This document shows positions 47,320 through 57,864 of a stretch of DNA of 63,910 bases, piece by piece. A program made the translations under genes and the position numbers. Below the pieces are notes generated by a model. It saw only the letters and a program-made list of their open reading frames with translations, had not been told where the DNA came from and made no database searches. Source of the DNA: Entophlyctis helioformis (taxonomy: Eukaryota; Chytridiomycota; Chytridiomycetes; Chytridiales; Chytriomycetaceae); contig JAHLKH010000162.1 of NCBI GenBank assembly GCA_025526915.1, positions 1 through 63,910 on the forward strand, given 5' to 3'. How positions within the stretch are numbered: position 1 is the stretch's first letter; each line of letters starts with the position of its first letter.

Positions 47320-48088
47320 CGCTCGGCCGTCGCTGGGCCGTCGCTGGGCAAGCATCGGCACCAGAGGTGGCTTCGACGATGTCATCGATGGCGGCATCGA
47401 TGGCGGCCTCTCGTCCAGTGGCGCGGAGGCACCAACCAGCAAGGGCGGGAAAGGGCCGGTTGCTACAGAGGCAGACAGCGACAGACAGCGACAGACAGCG
47501 GCAGACAGACGGGATGCCGCATGGCTGTGAGACAGACGGCCGGCGTGAGACGCACCAGGTGCAAGATGACCTCGCAGTCGGACTTGGTCAGGAAGGTGTG
47601 GTCGTTCTTGAGCATCTTGCGCAGGGTGACGTGGTTGTAGATCTCGCCGTTGACGGCCAGGATGATCGTGCCCTTGGCGTTGACCAGCGGCTGAGCGCCA
47701 GAGTCTGATCGCACGGCATCGTATGGCATCGTATGGCATCGTATGGCATCGCATCCAAGGGCGTGAGACAGACGTGCAGGCAGACGTGCAGGCAGGCCGA
47801 CTTGCCTACGCCGACAATGGCCAGACGCTCATGGCACAGGATATTGTTGCCCGACACCTTGACGCCCGACCAGTCAGGGCCGCGATGGCGCACTCTGCAT
47901 GGCGAGTGGGTTCAAGTGCAAGAGTCAGTCGCAGATGTGCAAGCCGGCAGGTGAAGGCAGGAGTAAGCATAGCAGAAGGGCATAGCATAGCATAGCATAG
48001 CATCGGCGCACTTTTTGGCAAGCTGCGTGGCCCGCACGCGGAAGGCCTGCACGTTGTCGACGCCTAAAGCCGCAAAGATACCGCACAT
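45522..48088 (-). CDS. ASN1: Glutamine-dependent asparagine synthetase
   Basis: Exons 48088-48012, 47894-47806, 47704-47556, 47117-46595, 46491-45661, 45580-45522; 575 aa. Intron 47805-47705 is GC-AG with donor GCAAGT. The N-terminus MCGIFAALG supplies Cys2, the amidotransferase nucleophile; RHRGPDWSG and VNGEIYNH bind glutamine. The synthetase half has the PP-loop SGGLDSS (about 250), [15 protein letters not shown], and [13 protein letters not shown]. It converts Asp, Gln and ATP to Asn, Glu and AMP in the cytosol. Intron 47555-47118 is 438 nt and holds an AGC run (47288-47320). Other introns carry ATGGCATCGT repeats (about 47716-47755) and AGCAT repeats (about 47975-48003). Confidence 0.95.
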
Positions 48089-48379
48089 GTCAAAGACTCT
48101 CGAGTTGGTCAGTTGCAGGGCATGGCCACGTCGCCCGCCACAGCCGCGTCTGTTCGTTCTCGGCTGCGCAGCCACCAGTCACGTGACCGTGCCCGCCATA
48201 AATACTGTGTCGCTCAGCTGCATCGTCAGCCTGGCAAGCGGGTGCCGGCACCTGATTGGTCGGCTGGTTTGCCTCGAATTTTGTTCAATTTGGCATCCAA
48301 TTTTCAGACTTTTTGAATCCAATTTCATATTCTTGTCCGAATTCCCAGTCACTCTGAGCGGTCTGCAGTCGATGCCTTC

Positions 48380-50094
48380 TCAAACCGTGGTCGCTTTGAC
48401 TGACCTGTGGACTGCCGAGCCTGTCCAAGGGGCAGCAGTTGGTTGCGTGTTGGTAGTGTCACCAAGAACTGTCCTGCCATTGCCTGTTGCGGCTGTTGGC
48501 CTTCTGCCTCCAGCCGGCGCACTTGTGTGTGCTGCTGGGGCTGCCTGCTGCAATGTCCGAACGGCCAACGTCACAGCCGACACAGACGCACTGGCATCTG
48601 CTGTAGCTGGTGTCTTCCGCTTGCTTGACGCTCTTTGGCGGCTGGCTGTTGGCGTGGCAGCTACAGCAACGGTTGGCTGTCCAGGCTCGCCTGCAAGGTC
48701 CTTGTCGTCGTCGAGATTGTCAAGGCACACAGTGTCAACAGAGTCGCAACTGTTGACAGCCATCGCACAAGAGGCAGACGAGCTCACCAACAAGGTCATG
48801 GATGGATCACTCGGCGTATCGTTGAGCTGCCGCGTATCATCGAGCTGCTGTAAGGCATCGCGCTTGGATTGATCTGACTTTGAGAACTGTCGAGGCGATA
48901 CACTTGTACGGCCTTTGGTTGCATTGCTCACACGTTTCTCAACCTCTGTCCTGGCTGCCTTGTGTAGACAGCATACTCTTTCCGGACGGGATCGCTGATG
49001 AGGCCCCATACAAAGATATTGTATGACTTTCGTAGGTTGTGTATGTGCTGTTTGTGCAGTTAGTCTGCTGTGCGATCAGTGCATACACATCCTATGAGAA
49101 TATCCTACCGGCATTTGGAGGATGGCTCAACAAGGAATCCGCGCTGCTTGACGTCCATCGACCTGATCTTGAAGATGAGTTGCATCTGTCGTGCGACTGA
49201 CATGAACTCTTCCAGATCTGACTTGTCATTCCGGCCCTTTCCAGTCCGTCGTAAACTGTCTCGCCATGCGTTAAACAGCTGTGTTGCATGCAATGGTTAG
49301 TGCTGATTGTCAAGGATAGTGTGTTGTCTGCATGCCTGTCAGCTTACTTGCTCCACGGGATAGGACGTAAGCGCGCGACCATACAGGTGCGTAAAGGTCG
49401 CTCCTTCTGGGACTGCAAGCTCTGCATTTGGATCAAGTGTCGCAAGCATGCCCAGATTCTGGTTGTTGGCTGCTGCAAAGACACTCGTCTCGGCAAACTG
49501 TCGTGTGAGGTTTGGAGTGATTGCACTGCTTATTGTGCGTTGTGGGTGATCAGACTTACCTTGTGATGATCGCAGTACTTTGCATAGTGCTCAAGGAGTT
49601 GGAGGACGCTGCTCTTGAACGAGGGATCAGGATGCAACGCCATGCATCACGATGTCAGGATTGCTGGGATCTTCGAGGCATGGGAGCATGACGAGAAGCT
49701 TGTCGATGCTGTCAAGAGGCACCACCCATACTTCACGGCCGCCAAGGCTCGTCTTGATGGCAAAAGCAGGGACGTTGTTGTTAAGTCGTCTTGGCACAAA
49801 GCTTGTCAGAACCAAGGGGAGGCGAGACGGCTGGATGCATAGTACGCCTTTACGCGGGCCATCTGTGAGCTTGACGAGTGGCAACAGCGAATGTATTTGG
49901 TTCTTCTTGTCCACCAGTGTCATGCTTTCGAATGAACCGTTGTCGCGGTGGAAGCACAAGCCGTAGTCCAGAAACTTCCCTGTTGGGTCAATGACCTGTG
50001 GGTCTGCTTGACTGGGAGCTGGCTCTGTGGTGGCTGCTGCATCCATGTCGTCCTGCTGGTGCACGGCGGCATGTGGTGGCTGTTGCTCGTCCAT
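48380..50094 (-). CDS. Unrecognised gene of the Fanzor island, apparent frameshifts
   Basis: Proposed exons 50094-49560, 49497-49348, 49278-49109, 49047-48380, with GT-AG introns (donors GTAAGT, GTAAGC, GTAGGA). About 500 aa if three missing bases are allowed: near 49635, at the 49109 splice, and near 48970. Coding character is convincing in exons 1-3: DYGLCFHRDNGSFESMTLVD, LPLVLTSFVPRRLNNNVP, REVWVVPLDSIDKLLVML, VLQLLEHYAKYCDHHK, EGATFTHLYGRAL, LFNAWRDSLRRTG. Exon 4 has KSYNIFVWGLISDPVRKEY and then a Ser/Ala/Thr-rich tail with a basic QRASSKRK patch that could be a nuclear signal. I do not recognise any domain. It is divergent from the Fanzor gene, 845 bp away, which hints at a shared element but does not prove it. 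Start 50094 is one choice; ATG 50193 is another. Confidence 0.45.
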
Positions 50095-50939
50095 TCCAAC
50101 TCTGTCGCCAGAGCACCACTGCCACTGGTGGTGGGATCGCTGTGATTGGTCGAGCCCAGATCTGGTCGCGGCACTTGCCCAAATGCGCGCCATCAACAGC
50201 GAGCAGAACATGGGCGACGACACAGTGGCAGCTGGCGGGCGGATGGTTCCGACGGGCGGATGGTTCCGACGGGCACAATGGGCACAGGGAAGCGGGCAAA
50301 CAAAGTGGCCGACCGAGCGGACAAATGGGCCAAGCTGCCACGTGGCAGGTGGATCTGGTGCGATAATAGTGGATATGGGTGTCGCTGTATTTCCACCCAA
50401 ACCGACAAACAGGCCTTGTTGCACTTCGCACCACCCACGGCCGCTGACAGGTGTGTCTGTGTGTGTGTGTGGGCGTGGGCGTGTGTGTGTGTGTGCGTGC
50501 GTGGGCGTGTGTTGGAGAGGGACGTGTGTATGCAGCGCAACTGAGCGGCAGACAGCAGGCTGCACCGATGCACTGCTGGAAGTAGAAGTGCTTGCTGGTA
50601 CTGACCGTCACGCTGTTCTATGCCCCTGCCTGCCACGCTCTTCACAGCCCAAGACCTCATCAGCCCACAACTACCGCCTCCCAAGACAACCAGCCCACAA
50701 CTACCGTCTGCCCAAGACCTCGTCATCAGCCCACGACTGCCACAGTACGTCCCACTCCTTGCCGCCCATTCTGTTTCGCCACTGCCGCCCATTCTGTTTC
50801 GCCGCTGCCGCACGCTCTGTTTCGCCGCTGCCGCCCATTCTGTTTTGCCGCTGCCACGTGCTTTCTTGCCGCATGTTTTCTTGCAGACACACTCTTCACT
50901 GCCACATGCTGACGCCCCCGCCACTCGCCTTGACACAGC
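50095..50939. other. Repeat-containing divergent intergenic region of the island
   Basis: 845 bp between the two divergent island genes. Contents: a duplicated GGGCGGATGGTTCCGAC unit (about 50237-50270), TG-rich DNA with GTGTGTGTGTGTGGGCGTGG (50457-50520), a pair of CAGCCCACAACTACCG units (50660-50705), and a minisatellite of CATTCTGTTTCGCC units. It should contain both promoters. No RNA gene recognised. Confidence 0.5.
50755..50855. repeat. Minisatellite, about 26-bp period
   Basis: About four imperfect units of CATTCTGTTTCGCCGCTGCC type, lying within 100-190 bp upstream of the FEN-Fanzor start codon. Confidence 0.7.
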
Positions 50940-53900
50940 ATGGGAATCACTGGATTCGGCCAAGTATCCAAGAAGGGGTATTGCAGCGTCGCAATACCCC
51001 CCGACGACAAGGTGTCCGATGCATTGGACGTGGCATTCGGAGCCACCCAGCCGCACCAGCCTCATCATCAACAGCACCAGCCTCATCAACCAGCCGCACC
51101 TCATCAACAGCACCAGCCTCATCAACAGCACCAGCCTCATCAACAGCACCAGCCTCATCAACAGCACCAGCCTCATCAGCCAGCCGCACCCAGCATCATC
51201 ATCATTCTTGTTGATGTGCTGAGTGTGTTCTACCCGCAGCTCGCAGCAGCAGCCGCACTTCAGCTGCCATCGTCCATTGGTGAGTGGCTAGCAATCGTCG
51301 CACCCATCCTTGAGGCATTCCTCAAGTCAGTCGGCGACAGCCGGATCATCATCTTCCATGTCGATGGCCAGCACGGCGACTCTGGCATCAAGCAGCAGGC
51401 GCATACCAGCCGCGCCTTGAGCGTCTTGCGCGCAGCGGCCAAGGTCCAGCAGTTCTTTGCCAAACGTGCAACCAATCAAGGGTTTAGACAGCTAGAAATG
51501 CAAGTTCCCTGCTTTGTGTTGCATGATGCGATTCTAACTAACAGTCGATGTTGCAGAAAAGAGCTGCAAGCCCTCCTCCATTCATTCACGTTGACACGCG
51601 ACCATAAGGGCCACATTGCCGAGGCTCTCAAGATGCTGCTTGGACCCACTTCCCGCATAGGGTCTGTTGGTGTGCCCACGAGGCCGACGTTTGCATTGCA
51701 CGCGACGCTGCCGAGTATGCAAGCCAGCCAAGGTACAGATCGCCATGATATCTGTCTGTTGTGATTGATGGCTGACAATCTGCATCTCACAACAGCAGCA
51801 TTCCCATGGCGGTGATTGCCAACGACTCGGACATCATTTTCCACTGTGCCGGACGTTGTCCTGTGATCACGATGCGCATGTACCGCGGTCGCGCCACCAA
51901 TATCCACACATACAATCACCAGGGCATTGCGACCATTGCAGCTGCCCTGGGATTGCGGAATTTCCCAGGCGCTTGCCAACTGGTCGCCGCCATGTCAAAA
52001 AACGACTATCACGATTGTTACGGGCGAGGTATGTGCGATTCCTGGCTTCATGCTCTGTGTTGTCATCGATCCTGTGGTGTTGACTAACTCGTGTTGCCAC
52101 TCACATCATCTTGCAGGCATTGCTGCTGCCGTCAAGTTCGTTAACAAGCAGTTTGACGCCGCGGTGCGCAAGCACGGCTTCAAGAATCCGGCCGACTTCT
52201 GTGCGCTCCTTCACGATCATATGAGGCCATGGATTTCGCGTACACTGTCGGATTCGCGTACTACAACGACCTGCTGAAGGTTGGAGGCGTGGCTCTTGCC
52301 AAAACTTTCCTGAACGCCTTTGCCGTTTTCATCCTTCACGAGGAATCCGGGGTTTTCGCCAACACGGTCGTCGCCCAGACTGGCAACAGCAGTCAATCCA
52401 CCACGCCAGTGCCAAGGCAAGTCTTTGCTTGACCGGTCAGGACGCTGCATTGTGGATGCATTTGCATGCATAGCACCATACTGACCATCCATTGCTACGT
52501 GGAAATGACAGCAGCCAGGCTGCCAACACAACCACCACGCCCCAAGAACGGTATGTATGCATGTGATCTCTGCGGGTTCTCGCATTACTGACTTATGCTC
52601 CTATTTTGATGTCATTGTTGGATCGTGATGCAGATGCCAGCTACATGACGGCTGCGTTCTTGTTCACCCCAAGTCACAGAAACACAACCCCAACTCGATC
52701 GCCGTACATCTGACTCTGGAGGACGTCGAACGGCTTGGCATCAACATTCTCAACACGAGGGAGATGGATGCAGCTTTGGACGAGATCAAGAACTGCCCAA
52801 TCGCTCTGACTGCGTCCTCAAGTACACAGCAGATTGCCTCGCTGGCATGCCAGACAGTGTTGCTGCCCGTGATCTTCTGGCCGAGATCAGCAGGTCGGCA
52901 AGCTCGAAACTGTTACGGATTGTCCATGAGCAGTCTCAAGCAGCGACAGTACGCGCGACGCTCGAGCCAGTCGATCAGGCTGTTTGGGATGGACATGTAA
53001 GTTGCTGCATGTCTCTGATGCATGTGCACTCCTCGCCTGGACCTGTCAAACTCAATCCACTGCTCATTGTACAGGGCGCTGCCGAAAGGATGAAGAAGCA
53101 GTTGGGCAAGATTGTCAATCGTCCATGCAAACCACACCGCCACCTATCGACACCGCGTACGTACTGCTTGCATTGGGATTATGCCAACTCGTGTACTGAC
53201 AGCACCTTCTTTGCTGAACGGTGCTATTCCAGAAACAGATGCGCAGAAAGACTCACAGCAAGCCACGCAGCAAGTCAAGCATCAAGGCAAGGCATCACCC
53301 GAGGCGGTTCCCCATTGACCGCTGCCGACATCTGCAACAAGGCCGCAGACAGGCTGAACGAACTGAGAAGCCTCACAGATGGCCAACCAGTGACACGCCG
53401 CGAGCAGCTGAAAGCGGCCATTGACTTGCTAGAGTCCATCATCAAGCAAGCCATGGTGCGTCTTCATCTTCACTGGCTGTGTGTGCATGCAATGACTTGG
53501 CACGATCACTCATTGTTCCACTTGACAGGAGGCTCAACTGCCCAAGCTGCCCGAGCAAGAACCACCATCCGCCGACGGCCAGGCTGATCAAGCAGACCGC
53601 AAGATCTTGTATCTCAATCACAATGCAGACATCCAGACAACGGTCAGTTCTGGTGTTCCATTGCTGCTTGCGTGTGCATTGTGTGCACTTGGAATGCATT
53701 GCTGATCGTGCATCCAACCTCCACAGGCGCGACGCCGAATCACCAAGCAACAGGAGGCTGCGAACAAGCAGAAGCGCGAAAAGCAAGCTGCCAAGGCCGC
53801 GGCAGACAAGGCCATCAACAGGAACAAGGAGGGTGCACGCCGGCAAGACCGCCACACCCAACCAGTGGGCCCGAAGCAGACGTGAGTGTTGTACACTGTG

Positions 53901-56900
53901 CCATGTGCCTTGGGCATGCTTGCTGACATGTGTGGGGTTTGCAGACGCAAAGATGGAGCACGAGTGGCACAAGGTCGGGTTGACAGAAAGGGGGGACGCC
54001 TCATGTCAGGGGCACCCATGACGCTCTCTGCGGCCACCGCCAGCGACAATCAACAGCCTGCTTCAGTCACCAGCGGCGATGATCAACAGCCAGCTGCGGA
54101 CGCGCCCGGCCATCCCACCACCGACGCACCTGATCCACCTGCTGCAGACACACCTGACCATCGTAGCATGAGAGTGGAGCTGGAGGTACAATTTAGGATC
54201 ACCATTCTGCCTGCCTGCATGCATGTATGGCTTTGCATTTACTGACATGTTGGCTGGCATGGTGCTCAGGACATGCTGTCCAGTGGCCCGCAGAGTGCCC
54301 CGATCTTTGGCGTTCATGCCATCAGGTCATTGGCAGGTTGGACGCGTCCTCTGCTCTCCCAGGACGTCGTCGCAAGGGTGCACTCGTTTACCGTCGGTGC
54401 ACGACATGCCGGCCTCGTCATCATCGGCGCCATCCTCGAAGAGCTACTCGAGCTCAATCAAGACGCACCCCTACCGCCCAAGTACCATGTCTACGGCTGG
54501 CTCGATGGCCAGACAACGCGGTACTGTTTCCTGGATGTCGACTTCAAGCAACTTGACGACCTCGGTGACAAGGACGCCATCAAGGGCCTTGGTGGTGTAA
54601 CAAAGGCAGAGCTCCTGTCTGGCCGGTTCACCCTTCGCGAGGGCATCACTGCGTGGGCCATGTACGGACGGAGTCGATACAACCACACGAGCCAGGAACG
54701 TCGCTTTGGGCACCCAGTGAAACTGGCAAAGGGTACAACACTCGAGTGCTGTACATTCGAGTCGCCCGAGTCGCCCGAGCATGACACTGCCAAGCAGCCC
54801 GACGATCAACCACTTGCATCCCAGCCAGCTGTGCCCGATGATCACGGCAAGCCTGAGCAGCCAGCAGCAGCAGCACCACCACCACCAGCACTGGCAGTGC
54901 CAACACCAGATGACATTCTCTCGATCATCACGACGGATGAGTCGTCCATGGCATCCCTCTTCCGGCACGTGTCATATGTGTTGACTGGAAGCGGGATGGA
55001 GCAGCCGCAGTCCACCATGCTCCAGCTCAATGCTTGGCTCGTGACCATTGCCCAGCTCATGATCCATCGTTGCTGGACGCCAAGCACGTTGCAGGCCAAC
55101 GCGACCAAGAGAGCCAACGCGACCAAGAACGACGCGCGGCAGAAGGGCACGACCAAGAACGACGCACGGAAGGCCGAGTGGAAGGCAGGCGCGCGGCATC
55201 CGACCAGATGGTGGTCGAGCTCACACCCAGACAACACACAACGGGCTGATGCACAGCAGGCAGCTGTGCCCTATCGGCTTGCCAACACCCTGCTGACCGC
55301 GAGCGGCGACATATTCAAAAACCTGGTGAGGGAGGTGTGCGGCACACTCGCCAAGCACTTCATCGAGAACCGGTCAAAGCTGGCATTGGTCGCAGCCCAG
55401 AGAGCAATGCCTGCTGCGACTTCTGAGCAGATTGCAGCATGGGTTGATGCCATATTCGCGACTGTCGAGACCACCAAGGTTGCCAGGCATGCCGCCACTC
55501 AGGACGCCATTCAGGACACTGCTCAGGATGCTGCTCAGGATGCCACCACGGACGACGCCATGGACGCCGCTCAGGATGTCGCTCCTCCCGCCCCAAGTCT
55601 CAAGCGGACCGCATCACAGCTACTGCTGGCCACTGATGGCAGTACATCCAAGAGGCAAAAGGATGAGACTACTGCCCCTGTCGCCACGGATGCCTCGCAG
55701 GACACACCACCAGCCGCACAGGACGGGGACGCCATCGAGATCCCGCAAGAGCTGCATCCGATTCAGGCGATTGTGCGCAGCATGTCAACATCGGACGTTG
55801 GACGGTTCTACCAACTCCTCAAGCTCGCTGGCACTTCAGTGATGAAGCTCTGCCCGCAACCAGCCAGCCGCGATCCTTTTGTCCTCATCACCGAGGCCAC
55901 CCTCTTCTGGGCGGTGGTGGGGCAGCAAAGGGATCGCATGAATGGCAAGCGCGATCCTGTCCTCCAAGCATTGCAAGAGGAGCTCCTGGCCGCAGTTGGT
56001 AAGTTGCATGTGTCTATGCCACGTCAATGCTATTTGATGCTGACACTCCACCTTTACCCAAAACTGCAAAGATGGCACGTTGACTCTCAAGTCGACTAAC
56101 AACGACATCCAAACGGCCTTCAGCAATAGCAAGGAGCTGGCCATCCTCGACATCCTCCTGCCTGGCCTCCGCCCCAAGAATCGACGCCTTCCAACACAGG
56201 CTGAAGGTGATGAGGCCGCGGTTGATTCTCAGCCTCTGGTGGCTTCAAAGCAAGTGATCAGACAAGGCAGCATCATGACGGATGGATACATGGTCTATCA
56301 GCTGGCACTGGACTGCCGCACAGACCGTCCAGAGTCGCCTCGCAGTATGTGCTGTGCTTGGATGCTTTGGTGCACACATGGATTCTGACTGCCGCCTTGA
56401 TCTGCAGGTCCCAACGCGGCGTCTCCAGCCCAGCAGCCCAGTCTTGCTGATGCTGCTGTTGGCATCCTTAATGCCTTGAATGGTCAATTTATTGAGCCTG
56501 ACCACATGGATTGCAAATGTGAGTTGCTGTGCCAATCCAGACGCGCACTTGTTGTCCACACCGACTGACATGCCATCCACAGCCGCCAATCCAGCCAACC
56601 CGTCAGCCACCAGGCCAAAAGCGACCAATCCTGTAAGCCACTTGCATGCTACCTCGCGCATTGGTGCACATGCATTGTGCATTCTTCACTCATGTCATGG
56701 CATGGCAGGCTCAGCGCAACTTTAATGCATCCCAGCGACTGCCCAATGTTGCTGATGCCAACAAGCTGCTCGCCGACAAGGACTTTGTTCGCGTTGTCAG
56801 CTTTGACTGGGGCGAGCGGTACCTGTATGGCGCGTCCAGCATCTTGGTCGATCTCAGAGACTTTTCGTATACGCTCGAATCCAACTACGTGCTCGCCTCT

Positions 56901-57864
56901 GGCATGGCACGAGCCGAGCACAGCCTTCAGCGGTGGTATGCATGCAATGACTCTGCCACGTGCACTCTTGACCAGATCAACTCACAGTGCCCGTCTCTTG
57001 CGCCAGGCTCAACAATCGATATGCCAAGGCGACCGACGTCCATGAGGCCATTGCATTCAAGACAGCAAAGCATGCCGATCCAGGCGTCTCAGCAGGCGAG
57101 AGAGCCTTTTGGGATCTGCGCTGCCATGCGTACTGCACGCCATTCCTCAATGCACGGGTACGTTTTCTCTGTTTCTAGATGCCCATTGACATGGCCGCCA
57201 CGCTGCTTGATCGCCTGCTGATTGTACTGGATGGCATGGCATGACATGGCATTCCACAGAAGGTCAAAGCCAAACGGTTCACCATGCGCAGCAACAGCAT
57301 GTCTGATCGCGGAAACGCTCTTGAGGGCATCATGAAGCTGGCAGGATCGACCACTAGATATCGCGCATCTCGTGCGTCTCAGGGCCTCCCTGTCAGCAAC
57401 CCAGAGAAGGACATTCCCGTTGTGTGGGCATTTGGCATCGACTTTACAGGCCAAGGTGGCCGGCACGCTGTGTTTGAGAAGTTTCTCATCAGGCATCTGC
57501 GGTCGTCTGGATATGCCTATGTGCGTCTGATGCCACGCTGTCCATCCATCCATCTGTGCACCAACTGACAACACACACACACGATCATGCACAGATCTAC
57601 CGCTGCAACGAGAACCTGACCAGCCAGATGTGCCCGCAGTGCAAGCAGCGGATCCCAGACAAGAACCGCACCAACCTGCGACGCTACGAGTGCATACCAT
57701 GTGAGACCGTCTACCACCGAGACGTGCTTGGAGCCACCAACATCGGAATGGTCGCACTGGGGCATCTGCTCTATGGACAACGGCCACTCTACTTGACGCA
57801 CACGCCAGCCGGTCAGCCTGTCGACAGCGTGCCAGCAAGTCAAGTGCCACTCCACATGCTCTGA
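50940..57864 (+). CDS. XPG/FEN-type nuclease fused to a Fanzor (TnpB-like) RNA-guided nuclease
   Basis: Nineteen exons: 50940-51499, 51557-51732, 51796-52028, 52117-52416, 52512-52550, 52634-52996, 53075-53156, 53233-53455, 53529-53642, 53727-53881, 53945-54185, 54270-55998, 56072-56344, 56408-56518, 56583-56632, 56709-56935, 57007-57157, 57260-57520, 57595-57864. Every phase joins, giving about 1,850 aa with four apparent 1-nt deletions (near 51660, 52214, 52806, 53311). Two introns are GC-AG. N-terminal part: MGITGF, ILVDVLSVFY, FHVDGQ, HEADVCIARDAAEYA and IANDSDIIF, the acidic motifs of XPG-N and XPG-I. A coiled, Lys-rich linker follows. The Fanzor part (exons 12-19) has a helical REC-like region, IMTDGYMVY, RuvC-I SFDWGERYLYGAS, WAFGIDFTGQG, and the zinc ribbon CPQC...CIPC with RuvC-III HRDVLGATNIG. 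One gene or two adjacent genes cannot be settled without a transcript. Confidence 0.8.
51048..51186 (+). repeat. CAGCACCAGCCTCATCAA repeat coding His/Gln/Pro
   Basis: Tandem 18-bp units (the core repeated at least four times almost perfectly) coding H-Q-Q-H-Q-P. They lie inside the XPG-N module, between MGITGF and the first acidic strand ILVDVLS. Confidence 0.85.

Noticed and set aside
48012..48088. GTG start for asparagine synthetase at [10 protein letters not shown]
   Set aside because: The upstream exon MCGIFAALG supplies the required Cys2 and joins in phase.
51500..51556. Reading straight through the first intron of the FEN-Fanzor gene
   Set aside because: The 57-nt segment is open, but it has a GCAAGT donor, a CTAACTAAC branch-like motif and a TTGCAG acceptor, so splicing is more likely; retention cannot be excluded.
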